Positions 1 through 8,960 of a stretch of 64,000 bases of DNA are shown in pieces. The stretch is from the NCBI RefSeq assembly GCF_004366595.1, contig NZ_SORE01000017.1, positions 1 to 64,000 on the forward strand, in the 5' to 3' direction. The notes beneath the pieces were generated by a model, which had not been told where the DNA came from, made no database searches, and saw nothing but the letters and a program-made list of their open reading frames with translations. The translations under genes and the position numbers were made by a program. Every line of letters starts with the position of its first letter. Position 1 is the first letter of the stretch. The stretch is from Paraburkholderia rhizosphaerae (GTDB lineage Bacteria; Pseudomonadota; Gammaproteobacteria; Burkholderiales; Burkholderiaceae).

Positions 1-138
1 AATCAGTTCGCTATTCTGTTCGGCGAGCGATTCACCAGCGCCATGACCTGAGATCTTTTAACCGGCCTCAGCACACAAGATTTCTGACACCTCCGTGCCC
101 GGTACGACCGACAAAGCGTATGGCACAGTGGTGGTCCA

Positions 139-423
139 ATGAAAAGAGCAATCCGCGTCGTTATCCTTTTCACAGCAACGCTTTTCATTGGAAGGCACAT
201 TGCAAACATCTACCTTGAATGGCCTACCCCGATGCCCGGGTGGCTTCGCTACCTGACGAAGTTGTGCTTACGCACTGCGGGGCTTAGCGACGTCGGCAAC
301 AACGACGACGCCGAAGTGGTGGCAACACTGATCGTCGCCTGCATCTCATGGACGTTAACCGGCCTTCTGCTTTGGCTGCTTATGGCGGCGTTTCGACGTC
401 TGAAGAACGGTCGCAAGACCTAA
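139..423 (+). CDS. Small two-helix membrane protein, unknown function
   Basis: A 94-residue protein of no recognised family. It has a hydrophobic N-terminal segment (about residues 5-25), a short polar stretch with the acidic motif NNDDAEV near residue 55, and a second hydrophobic helix (about residues 60-85) ending in basic residues RRLKNGRK. This suggests two membrane passes with a positively charged cytoplasmic tail. The ATG at 139 has only a weak GGTGG upstream. A diverged copy with the same order of motifs lies directly downstream at 509-765, which supports this being a real gene that was duplicated in tandem. Function cannot be inferred from the sequence. Confidence 0.55.
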   Translation: MKRAIRVVILFTATLFIGRHIANIYLEWPTPMPGWLRYLTKLCLRTAGLSDVGNNDDAEVVATLIVACISWTLTGLLLWLLMAAFRRLKNGRKT

Positions 424-508
424 CGCCCACGATGCGCTCATGGAGGGGGAAGATTTTGCAGTCGCCCTCCACTCCCGTTTGTCAATCTCGCTTTCAAGCG
501 CTAGAGTA

Positions 509-765
509 ATGAACCAAGCACTTCGTGTTGGAGCTTTCGTTACATTGACCTTCTATATCGGAAGATCAATCTCGAACAAATTTTGCTGTGGCCTGCCGGG
601 ATGCCTGATTGGCTTTTCCACACGACGATATTTGCGTTACGCGTCACAGGACCTGGCGACGTTGACAGTACTGACGACGCCGAAGTCATGGCTACGCTAT
701 TTGTTGCCATGACTTCATGGACCCTCACCGGTCTAAGCCTATGGCACCTCGCGCGCGCAGTATGA
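509..765 (+). pseudogene. Frameshifted tandem copy of the small membrane protein
   Basis: The reading frame from the ATG at 509 gives MNQALRVGAFVTLTFYIGR, matching the N-terminus of the gene at 139. Just after residues SIS-N-K, at the A-run 578-580, the similarity moves to another frame, which continues WPAGMPDWLF and then DDAEVMATLFVAMTSWTLTG to a stop at 765. The upstream gene has WPTPMPGWLR and DDAEVVATLIVACISWTLTG at the same places. Restoring one A in the run rejoins the two halves at the correct spacing. Either the copy decayed by a single-base deletion, or a sequencing error in the homopolymer hides an intact gene. Confidence 0.6.
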
Positions 766-1084
766 CGCCGGAGAACCCGGACAAACCGCTAACACAGCGT
801 CGCCCCCAACCCGGAATCCCTACCACCCCCCCCCCCCCCCCGCAATCCAAAAAAACACCCTCCGCATTACGTCGCATTACATCCTTTCTGCATCGCCGTC
901 ACCCGACCAGTTAAAGTGAGAGGTCACTGCCGCTGCCGAGCCAACCGATAGCAATTCGTAAGGTGTGCGTGCGGTACATAACGTCATCCTATGCACTTTG
1001 AGCACGGGCTGACACATCATTCGAAAGCCTGTTTTAATCACGATCCTGGTTGGACGGGGTGCTCCTTCTGACGGAGAACCAATC
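766..1084. other. Intergenic stretch before the efflux operon
   Basis: No convincing gene lies here. A 65-codon plus-strand frame crosses the poly-C tract at 826-841 but is proline/arginine-rich and looks accidental. The stretch presumably holds the promoter of the RND operon. I could not assign -35/-10 elements or an operator with confidence. Confidence 0.5.
826..841. repeat. 16-base poly-C homopolymer
   Basis: An uninterrupted run of 16 C, followed after GCAATCC by a run of seven A. Tracts of this length are prone to slipped-strand change and to sequencing miscounts. It lies between the small-membrane-protein pseudogene and the efflux operon, not inside a recognised gene. Confidence 0.9.
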
Positions 1085-1195
1085 ATGAGAATGCGACTGC
1101 AGTCCAGTTATGCGCCCGGCATCGGCCGGCGTACCCGCGCACGCGCGCCACGGTGTCGTCACCGTTCACCCTTACCAGCTACGAGGCACCCGTGA
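1085..1195 (+). CDS. Possible arginine-rich leader peptide (uORF) overlapping the adaptor start
   Basis: A 36-codon frame starts at ATG 1085, seven or eight bases after a GGAG (from about 1074), which is the best ribosome-binding site near the operon's start. It ends in a TGA (1193-1195) that overlaps the GTG proposed as the adaptor start (1192-1194), as GTGA. The peptide is very basic, with about a third of residues Arg or His. The arrangement is that of a translationally coupled upstream ORF. It could equally be the remnant of an alternative N-terminus or a coincidence of GC-rich DNA. Confidence 0.3.
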   Translation: MRMRLQSSYAPGIGRRTRARAPRCRHRSPLPATRHP

Positions 1196-2487
1196 ACGCC
1201 GTGTCGACGCCAGAAAAGAAACCGAGCCGTCGCGGTCTGCTCGCGATCGTCATCATCGCCGTTGTGCTAGTCGCGATCGTCGTCGTGCATCTGCTGCACA
1301 GCAAAAAGCCGCAGCGCGTCGCCGCCGCGCAGGTCGTCACCGTCGCCACCGCGACGCTCGGCCCGATGCCCGTCACGCTGAGTTCGCTCGGCACGATCAC
1401 GCCGATCGCAACCGTCACCGTACTGCCGCAATTGAGCGGCTACCTGACCGCCGTCGGTTACCACGAAGGTCAGGACGTCGAGAAAGGCCAGTTCCTCGCG
1501 CAAATCGACCCGCGTCAGTTCGAAATCAGCAAGCAGCAGGCCGAGGCGCAACTCGCCAAAGACAAGGCGTCGCTCGCGCAGTCCAAAGCCGATCTCGCAC
1601 GCTTCACGCAGCTCAACGAGCACAAATCGATCGCCGAACAGACCTTCGTCGACCAGCAGTTCCTCGTGCAGCAAAACGAAGCAGCGGTGAAGGCGGACCA
1701 GGCGAACATCGCGCAATTCGACCTCGATCTGATCTATTGCCACATCACCGCGCCGATCTCCGGCCGCATTGGCCTGCGCCTGATCGATCCGGGCAACTAC
1801 GTGACCGCGTCGAGCCAGCCGGGCATCGCCGTCATTACGCAGATGAAACCGACCACCGTCGAATTCACGGTGCCGCAAAACTCGCTGGATCAGGTGCTGC
1901 GGCGCTTCAATACAGGCGCGAAGCTGCCGGTCACCGTCTATAGCAGCGACAACACCCGCAAGCTCGCGACCGGCGAGCTCTACACCGTCAACAACCAGAT
2001 GGCGACCGCAACCGGCACCGTCACGCTGCGCGCGAGCCTGCCCAACGACGACGAAGCGCTGTTCCCGAATGAATTCGTAAACGTCACGCTGCTCGTCGAC
2101 ACCTTGCAGAATGCGGTGCTCGTGCCGACCTCGGCGGTGCAATCCGGTGCGCCCGGCGATTACGTTTATCTGGTGAACGACAACAATACGGCTTCGGTCC
2201 ACAAGGTCACGATCGGGCCGACCAGCGGCCAGTACACGGCGATCATCTCGGGCCTCGCGGCCGGCCAGCGCGTCGTCACCGACGGGCTCGACCGCCTGTC
2301 GGACGGCGCGCATATCCGACCGGCTGCGGCGTCGGCTGCACCGGCGAGCGGCGCAAGCGGTGCGCAAGGTGCACACGGAGCAAGCGCCGCATCGGTACCA
2401 GCAGGTGCTTCGGCCGCGCGAACCGCGCACAGAGCGCACTCCGCACACGCAGCCGCCTCTTCAGTTGCCTCTTCAGCTGCCTCCTGA
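1192..2487 (+). CDS. mdtA: RND efflux periplasmic adaptor (MdtA/MuxA type)
   Basis: Membrane-fusion protein linking the RND pumps to the outer-membrane channel. An N-terminal hydrophobic anchor (about residues 14-35) is followed by the lipoyl/barrel-sandwich segment (LSGYLTAVGYHEGQDVEKGQ), an alpha-helical hairpin rich in Gln/Ala/Lys, the second lipoyl half (ITAPISGRIGLRLIDPGNYV) and beta-barrel domains. The last 55 or so residues are a low-complexity Ala/Ser/Gly/His tail, longer than usual for the family. I prefer GTG 1192 (GAGG five bases upstream, overlapping the stop of a leader ORF). GTG 1153 would add 13 residues but has no visible ribosome-binding site. It is 18 bases ahead of the first pump gene, in one operon. 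Confidence 0.9.
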   Translation: MNAVSTPEKKPSRRGLLAIVIIAVVLVAIVVVHLLHSKKPQRVAAAQVVTVATATLGPMPVTLSSLGTITPIATVTVLPQLSGYLTAVGYHEGQDVEKGQFLAQIDPRQFEISKQQAEAQLAKDKASLAQSKADLARFTQLNEHKSIAEQTFVDQQFLVQQNEAAVKADQANIAQFDLDLIYCHITAPISGRIGLRLIDPGNYVTASSQPGIAVITQMKPTTVEFTVPQNSLDQVLRRFNTGAKLPVTVYSSDNTRKLATGELYTVNNQMATATGTVTLRASLPNDDEALFPNEFVNVTLLVDTLQNAVLVPTSAVQSGAPGDYVYLVNDNNTASVHKVTIGPTSGQYTAIISGLAAGQRVVTDGLDRLSDGAHIRPAAASAAPASGASGAQGAHGASAASVPAGASAARTAHRAHSAHAAASSVASSAAS

Positions 2488-2505
2488 GTCGCCCGCCCCG
2501 CACCG

Positions 2506-5500
2506 ATGAATTTCTCCCGTCTGTTTATCCTGAGACCGGTCGCCACGTCGCTACTGATGATCGCGCTGGTGCTGGTCGGCCTCGTCGCCATGAAGTTCCT
2601 GCCGGTCTCGTCGCTGCCGTCGGTCGACTACCCGACCATTCAGGTGCAGACCTTCTACCCCGGCGCAAGCCCGCACGTGATGGCAACCACCGTCACCGCG
2701 CCGCTCGAAGTGCAACTGGGCGAGATACCCGGTCTGCAGCAGATGATCTCGTACAGCTCGGAAGGCGCATCGATCATCACGCTGCAGTTCGACCTCGCGT
2801 TGAACCTCGACGTCGCGCAGCAAAACGTGCAGCAGGCGATCAACGCGGCAAACAGTTTTCTGCCCGCCGGCCTGCCCGCGCCGCCGACCTACGCGAAGGT
2901 CAATCCGGCCGACCAGCCGATCCTCACGCTCGCGGTCACATCGAAGTCGATGTCGCTGACGCAGTTGCAGGACGCGGCCAACAATCGCCTTGCGACGAAG
3001 ATCTCCGAAGTGCCGGGCGTCGGCCTCGTCGCCGCGGCGGGCGGCAACGTGCCGGCCGTACGCGTCGAAGCCGATCCGCAAAAACTCGCGGGCTACGGCC
3101 TGAATATCGACGACCTGCGCACGCTGCTTGCGAACATCAACGTCAGCCAGCCGAAGGGTAATTTCGACGGCCCCGATCTCGACTACACGATCAACGGCAA
3201 CGATCAGATCACCGACCCGAGCGACTACATGAACTCGGTGATCGCCTATCAGAACGGCGCACCGGTGTATCTGCGCGATGTCGCGCACGCCAGTCAGGCG
3301 CCACAGGATGTCGAACGCGGCGCGTGGTTCAACAAGGAACCGGCGATCATCCTCAACGTGCAGCGCCAGCCCGGCGCGAACGTGATCCGCACCGTGAACC
3401 AGATCATGCAGCAGCTGCCGAAGCTCGAATCGACGCTGCCGGCAGGCATGAAAGTCACGGTCGTCGCGGACAGCACCGGCGTGATCCGCTCGTCGGTACG
3501 CGACGCGGCGTTCGAACTGATCCTCGCGATCGTGCTGGTCGTCGCGGTGATCTTCGTGTTCCTGCGCAATGTGCCCGCGACGATCATCCCGAGCATTTCC
3601 GTGCCTGTGTCGCTGATCGGCACACTCGCGGTGATGTACCAGCTCAACTATTCGATCGACAACCTGTCGCTGATGGCGCTGATCATCGCGACCGGCTTCG
3701 TCGTCGACGACTCGATTGTGATGATCGAGAATATCGTGCGGTACCTCGAAGAAGGCATGGGGCCGCTCGAGGCCGCGCTCAAAGGCGCGGGCCAGATCGG
3801 CTTCACCATCCTTTCGCTGACCGTCTCGCTGATCGCGGTGCTGATTCCGCTGCTGTTCATGGGCGGTGTGATCGGCCGGCTCTTCAGCGAGTTCGCGATC
3901 ACGCTCGCGGTGACCATCGTGCTGTCGGCTGTCGTATCGTTGACAGTCGTGCCGATGATGTGCGCGCGCATTCTGCGTGCGCAAGCCGAACGGCATCCGA
4001 GCCGCTTCGAACGGATCAGCGAAGGGCTTTTCAACAAGACGCTTGCCGCGTACGAGCGCGGCCTGCGCTGGGTGCTCGACCACCAGACGCTGACGCTGTT
4101 CGTCGCGCTCGGCACCGTCGCGCTCACGCTGATTCTCTACATCGTGATACCGAAGGGCCTGTTCCCGGTGCAGGACGTCGGCGTTCTGCAAGGCATCAGC
4201 GTGGCCGACAACTCAGTGTCGTATCAGACGATGGTCAAACGTCAGGCCGCGCTCGCGCATGCGATCCTGCAAGACCCCGATGTGACGTCACTGACGTCCT
4301 ATGTCGGCATCGATGGCACCAACACGACGCTCAATAACGGCCGCTTCCTGATTAACCTGCGCCCGCGCGACGACCGCTCGCTCAGCGCCGAGGAAATCGG
4401 CCGCCGCATCCAGCAGGAAACTGAAAACGTGCCGGGCATCCGGCTGTACCTGCAGCCCGAACAGGACCTGACGCTCGACACGACAGTCACGAAGAACCAG
4501 TACAACTTCGTGTTGCGCGGCCCGAGCCAGGAAGCGTTCCAGCAATACGTGCCCGCGTTGATCGCGCGCATGAAGCAGATTGCGTCGATCACCGACGTTG
4601 CAAGCGACCTCAACGTGGATGGCCTCGGCGTCTATGTCGATGTGAACCGGCAACTTGCCGCGCGCTACGGCATTACCGCGGCGACAATCGACAACGCACT
4701 GTACGACGCACTCGGCCAGCGCATCGTCTCGACGATCTTCCAGCAGTCCAACCAGTATCGCGTGATTCTCGTCGCGAAGCCGGATGCGCTGCCGGACATC
4801 CGCTCGCTCGGTAACCTGTATCTGCCGAGCCAGACCAGTAGCAGCGGCCAGGTGCAGCTATCGGGCATCGCGACCATCCGCGTCGTGCATACGCCGCTCG
4901 TGGTCAGCCATCTCGCGCAGTTCCCGTCGGTGACGATCTCGTTCAATCTTGCGAAAGATGCGTCGCTGAGCGCCGCCGTGCGTTCGATCCGCGACGCGGA
5001 AAGCGCGGTGAACCTGCCGCCGTCGATTACCTCGACCTTTCAGGGCGCCGCGCAGGCGTTCGAAGACTCGCTGTCGAGCGAGGTGTATCTGCTGATCGCC
5101 GCGCTCGCGGCCGTCTATATCGTGCTGGGCGTGCTGTATGAAAGCTACATCCACCCGGTGACGATCCTGTCGACGCTGCCGTCGGCCGGCATCGGCGCGC
5201 TGCTCGCGCTGATGATTGCAGGCAGCGATCTCGACGTGATCGGTATTATCGGCATCGTGCTGCTGATCGGCATTGTGAAGAAAAACGCGATCATGATGGT
5301 CGACTTCGCGCTCGAGGCTGAGCGCGTGCACGGCAAATCGCCGCGCGACGCGATCTTCGAGGCCTCGCTGCTACGTTTCCGGCCAATCCTGATGACCACG
5401 CTCGCGGCGATGCTCGGCGCGCTGCCGATGCTGCTCGGCAGTGGCACGGGCTCCGAACTGCGCCGGCCGCTCGGCCTCGCGATTATCGGCGGCCTGACGT

Positions 5501-5631
5501 TGAGCCAGATACTGACGCTGTTTACGACGCCCGTCATCTATCTGTTCTTCGACCGGCTCGCGCAGCGCTTCTCACGCAAGCGCCGTGAGCGCGATAGTGA
5601 TGCAGACGGTGCGCCGCGGAGCACGCCGTGA
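2506..5631 (+). CDS. mdtB: RND multidrug efflux pump subunit, MdtB/MuxB type
   Basis: A 1041-residue inner-membrane proton/drug antiporter of the HAE1 RND family. It shows the N-terminal helix with FILRPVATSLLMIAL, two large periplasmic porter domains, the TM4 proton-relay pair in GFVVDDSIVMIENI and the TM10 lysines in IGIVKKNAIMMVDF. A second RND gene follows with a four-base GTGA overlap, which is the hallmark of MdtABC/MuxABC systems where two different RND subunits form one heteromultimeric pump. Known relatives export bile salts, novobiocin and other amphiphiles. The substrate here is unknown. Length is normal for the family. Confidence 0.93.
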   Translation: MNFSRLFILRPVATSLLMIALVLVGLVAMKFLPVSSLPSVDYPTIQVQTFYPGASPHVMATTVTAPLEVQLGEIPGLQQMISYSSEGASIITLQFDLALNLDVAQQNVQQAINAANSFLPAGLPAPPTYAKVNPADQPILTLAVTSKSMSLTQLQDAANNRLATKISEVPGVGLVAAAGGNVPAVRVEADPQKLAGYGLNIDDLRTLLANINVSQPKGNFDGPDLDYTINGNDQITDPSDYMNSVIAYQNGAPVYLRDVAHASQAPQDVERGAWFNKEPAIILNVQRQPGANVIRTVNQIMQQLPKLESTLPAGMKVTVVADSTGVIRSSVRDAAFELILAIVLVVAVIFVFLRNVPATIIPSISVPVSLIGTLAVMYQLNYSIDNLSLMALIIATGFVVDDSIVMIENIVRYLEEGMGPLEAALKGAGQIGFTILSLTVSLIAVLIPLLFMGGVIGRLFSEFAITLAVTIVLSAVVSLTVVPMMCARILRAQAERHPSRFERISEGLFNKTLAAYERGLRWVLDHQTLTLFVALGTVALTLILYIVIPKGLFPVQDVGVLQGISVADNSVSYQTMVKRQAALAHAILQDPDVTSLTSYVGIDGTNTTLNNGRFLINLRPRDDRSLSAEEIGRRIQQETENVPGIRLYLQPEQDLTLDTTVTKNQYNFVLRGPSQEAFQQYVPALIARMKQIASITDVASDLNVDGLGVYVDVNRQLAARYGITAATIDNALYDALGQRIVSTIFQQSNQYRVILVAKPDALPDIRSLGNLYLPSQTSSSGQVQLSGIATIRVVHTPLVVSHLAQFPSVTISFNLAKDASLSAAVRSIRDAESAVNLPPSITSTFQGAAQAFEDSLSSEVYLLIAALAAVYIVLGVLYESYIHPVTILSTLPSAGIGALLALMIAGSDLDVIGIIGIVLLIGIVKKNAIMMVDFALEAERVHGKSPRDAIFEASLLRFRPILMTTLAAMLGALPMLLGSGTGSELRRPLGLAIIGGLTLSQILTLFTTPVIYLFFDRLAQRFSRKRRERDSDADGAPRSTP

Positions 5632-8600
5632 ACATCCCGGCGCTGTTTATCCGGCGACCTGTCGCGACCAGTCTTCTCGCGGTTGCGATTCTGCTGTCGG
5701 GGTTGCTCGCGTATTTCCAGCTGCCGGTCGCGCCGCTGCCGAATATCGCGTATCCAGTGATCGTCGTGCAGGCGAACATGGCCGGCGCGAGCCCCGAGAC
5801 GATGGCGGCCACCGTCGCCGAACCGCTCGAACGGCGCCTGGGCACGATTGCCGACGTTGCCGAACTGACGTCCACCAGCTATGTCGGTTCATCGATGATC
5901 GTTGTCGTGTTCGGTTTGAACCGCGATATCAACGGCGCCGCGCGCGACGTCGAGGCCGCGATCCAGGCGGCCCGCGCGGATCTGCCGACCACGCTTCGCG
6001 CCAATCCGACTTACCGGCAGTACAACCCGGCCAGCGCGCCGATCATGGTGCTCGCGCTGACGTCGGACACGCTGACGAAGGCACAGCTCTACGACTCCGC
6101 GGATTCGGTCATCCAGCAGCAGTTGTCCCAGGTGGACGGCGTCGGCCAGATCACACTGGGCGGCGGCGCATTGCCGTCAGTGCGCGTCGAATTGCAGCCG
6201 GGCAAACTGAACAGCTACGGCATCGGCCTCGAAGACGTACGCGCGGCGATCGGCGCGGCCAACGCGGACAGCGCAAAAGGACATATTGACCAGAACGGCC
6301 AGCGCTACGAGGTGCTGTCGAACGACCAGATCAGCAAAGCGGCGCCGTACCGCGACATCGTGATCGCGTACCGGTCGGGCGCGCCGGTGTTTCTGCGCGA
6401 CGTCGCGAGCGTGATCGATTCAAACGAAAACATCCGCAACGCGGGCCTGTACAACGGCAAATCCGCGGTGCTGGTGATCGTCTATCCGCTGCCGGGCAGT
6501 AACGTCGTGAAGACGGTCGCGCAAATCCAGGCGCGTTTGCCCGCGATCGAAGCGGCGCTGCCGAATTCGATCCATGTGAACGTCGCGATCGACCGCTCGG
6601 AGTCCGTGCGCGCATCGACCGCGGATACCGGGCGCACGCTGTTTATCGCGGTGCTGCTGGTGGTTGGCGTGGTGTTCGTGTTCCTGCTGTCGCCGCGCGC
6701 CACGCTGATCCCGGCGGTCGCGCTGCCGCTGTCGATTGTCGGCACGTTCGGACCGATGTACCTGATGGGTTACAGCATCGATAACCTGTCTCTGATGGCG
6801 CTGACGATCGGCACCGGCTTTGTCGTCGACGACGCGGTCGTGGTGCTCGAAAATATCGTGCGACATCTCGAAGCCGGGCTCGACCCGAAGGAAGCGGCGA
6901 TACGCGGCGCCGGCGAGGTCGGCTTCACGGTCATTTCGATGAGCCTGTCGCTGATCGCGGTGTTCCTGCCGATCCTGCTGATGCCGGGCATCGTCGGCCT
7001 GCTGTTCCATGAATTCGCGGTGACGCTGTCGATTGCGATCCTGCTGTCGCTGGTGATCTCGCTGACGATTACGCCGACCATGTGCGCGTACGTGCTGCGC
7101 CGCGAGCGCGCCGGCCATTCGAAGGCGCGCATCGCGGTGTGGATCGACGCGCAATTTGCGCGGTTTCGCGACGCGTATAGCCGCTCGCTGGATCTCGTAC
7201 TCGATCATGCGGGGCTGATCATCATTTCACTGCTCGCACTGCTCGTCGCGAATGTGTTCCTGTTCCGTCTGCTGTCCGCGACGTTCTTTCCCGAACAGGA
7301 CACCGGCATTCTGATCGGCCAGATCATCGCGGACCAGAGCATCTCGTTCAACGGCATGCAGAAAAAGCTCGCGCAATTGCAGGCGATCGTGCAGAAAGAT
7401 CCGGCCGTCGCTTCGGTCGCCGGCTTCACTGGTGGACGCGCGCTGAATACCGCGAACGTGTTTATCGAGTTGAAACCGCTTGCACAGCGGCATCTGTCGG
7501 CCACTCAGGTCGTGAACCGGCTGCGGCCTAAACTCAGCGCGGTATCCGGTGCGCAACTGTTCCTGCAGGCGCAGCAGGACTTGCGCATCGGCGGCCGGCA
7601 GTCGGCCGCCGAATACCAGTACACGCTGACGAGCGACGACCCCGACGCGCTATTCAAGTGGGTGCCGAAGCTCGTCGCGGAACTCGGCAAATACCGTGGC
7701 CAGATTCTCGACGTGAATTCAGATCTGCAGCAACACGGGCTGCAAGCGTATGTGAATATCAGCCGTAGTACCGCGATGCGGTACGGGTTCGCGGCGAACC
7801 AGATCGACAATGTACTTTACGACGCGTTCGGACAGCGCACGGTATCGACTATCTTCAATCCGCTGAACCAGTACTTTGTCGTGATGGAAGTCGCGCCCGA
7901 GTACTGGCAATATCCGCAGTCGATCGACGGCCTTTATCTGAGCACCGCCGCCGGCAACCCGAGCGGATCGCAGCAGACGCAGATGCAGGGAGCAACCGTT
8001 TCCGGCGTCACGCAGCCGGTCGCGATCGCCGCGCCCGCCAGCGCGGCCGCCACCACCAACGCGCTCAATTCGAATGCGCAAGCCAATGCGGTGACCAACA
8101 GCATTGCGAACAGCAAAGGCGGCAGCTCGAGCGGTAGTGCCGACAGCACCGCCGCGGAAACTATGGTGCCGCTGTCCGCGATGATGACCTGGAGCAGCAG
8201 CCATACCGCGACCCAGGTCAACCACCAGGGCGGCCTCGTGGCCGGCACGATCTCGTTCAATCTGCCGGCCGGCGGCTCGCTAAGCGCAGTGGAAACGACC
8301 ATCCAGAAAGCGTCGCGCGATATCGGCATGCCCGCTTCGGTGCATGGCGCGTTCGCGGGCGCGGCGCAAGCGTACGCGCAATCGATGGGCACGGTGCCGT
8401 TGCTGATTCTCGCAGCGCTGCTGGTCGTCTATATCGTGCTTGGCGTGCTGTACGAAAACACGATTCACCCGCTGACCATTCTGTCGACGCTGCCGTCCGC
8501 CGGCATCGGCGCGACTCTCGCGCTGCTGATTTTCGGCACGCCGTTCTCGGTGATCGCAATGATCGGCATCATCCTGCTGATCGGTATCGTGAAGAAGAAC

Positions 8601-8960
8601 GGCATCATGATGGTCGACGTCGCGATCCAGTTGCAGCGCAATGAAGGCCGGGACGCGCGCAGCGCGATTCACGAAGCCGCGGTCGTGCGGCTGCGCCCGA
8701 TCATGATGACGACCGCGGCCGCGGTGCTCGGTGCACTGCCGCTCGCGATCGGTATCGGCCAGGGCGCGTCGCTGCGCCAGCCGCTTGGCGTCACCGTGAT
8801 GGGCGGGCTGCTGTTAAGCCAGGTGTTCACGCTTTACACGACACCCGTCATTTATCTTTATCTGGACCGCCTGCGTTCGAAGGTGGCGCGCTGGTCCGCG
8901 CGACTGCCGTGGAACCGCCGGCCCGACACTCCCGATGCAACGGATACGAGCGCATCATGA
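5628..8960 (+). CDS. mdtC: RND multidrug efflux pump subunit, MdtC/MuxC type
   Basis: Second RND subunit of the pump, 1110 residues. The GTG at 5628 overlaps the stop of the upstream pump. The TM4 aspartates are present (GFVVDDAVVVLENI), as is the TM10 lysine region (IGIVKKNGIMMVDV). It is about 70-85 residues longer than typical MdtC. The excess sits in the second periplasmic porter half (about residues 774-845, bases 7950-8162) as an Ala/Ser/Asn/Gly-rich low-complexity stretch just before the conserved VPLSAMMTW strand. The insert keeps the frame, so the gene is probably functional. It is translationally coupled at its 3' end to the channel gene through ATGA. Confidence 0.92.
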   Translation: MNIPALFIRRPVATSLLAVAILLSGLLAYFQLPVAPLPNIAYPVIVVQANMAGASPETMAATVAEPLERRLGTIADVAELTSTSYVGSSMIVVVFGLNRDINGAARDVEAAIQAARADLPTTLRANPTYRQYNPASAPIMVLALTSDTLTKAQLYDSADSVIQQQLSQVDGVGQITLGGGALPSVRVELQPGKLNSYGIGLEDVRAAIGAANADSAKGHIDQNGQRYEVLSNDQISKAAPYRDIVIAYRSGAPVFLRDVASVIDSNENIRNAGLYNGKSAVLVIVYPLPGSNVVKTVAQIQARLPAIEAALPNSIHVNVAIDRSESVRASTADTGRTLFIAVLLVVGVVFVFLLSPRATLIPAVALPLSIVGTFGPMYLMGYSIDNLSLMALTIGTGFVVDDAVVVLENIVRHLEAGLDPKEAAIRGAGEVGFTVISMSLSLIAVFLPILLMPGIVGLLFHEFAVTLSIAILLSLVISLTITPTMCAYVLRRERAGHSKARIAVWIDAQFARFRDAYSRSLDLVLDHAGLIIISLLALLVANVFLFRLLSATFFPEQDTGILIGQIIADQSISFNGMQKKLAQLQAIVQKDPAVASVAGFTGGRALNTANVFIELKPLAQRHLSATQVVNRLRPKLSAVSGAQLFLQAQQDLRIGGRQSAAEYQYTLTSDDPDALFKWVPKLVAELGKYRGQILDVNSDLQQHGLQAYVNISRSTAMRYGFAANQIDNVLYDAFGQRTVSTIFNPLNQYFVVMEVAPEYWQYPQSIDGLYLSTAAGNPSGSQQTQMQGATVSGVTQPVAIAAPASAAATTNALNSNAQANAVTNSIANSKGGSSSGSADSTAAETMVPLSAMMTWSSSHTATQVNHQGGLVAGTISFNLPAGGSLSAVETTIQKASRDIGMPASVHGAFAGAAQAYAQSMGTVPLLILAALLVVYIVLGVLYENTIHPLTILSTLPSAGIGATLALLIFGTPFSVIAMIGIILLIGIVKKNGIMMVDVAIQLQRNEGRDARSAIHEAAVVRLRPIMMTTAAAVLGALPLAIGIGQGASLRQPLGVTVMGGLLLSQVFTLYTTPVIYLYLDRLRSKVARWSARLPWNRRPDTPDATDTSAS

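Noticed and set aside
717..914. Proline-rich 65-codon ORF across the poly-C tract
   Set aside because: Composition reflects the homopolymer, with no ribosome-binding site or family resemblance.
1267..2448. 393-codon minus-strand frame over the adaptor gene
   Set aside because: Shadow of the MdtA frame with strongly biased Arg/Val/His composition.
2551..4191. Long minus-strand open frame (546 codons) inside the pump gene
   Set aside because: It lies fully antisense to the conserved MdtB frame, is Arg/Asp/His-rich and has no family motif. Such frames are a by-product of GC-rich codon bias.
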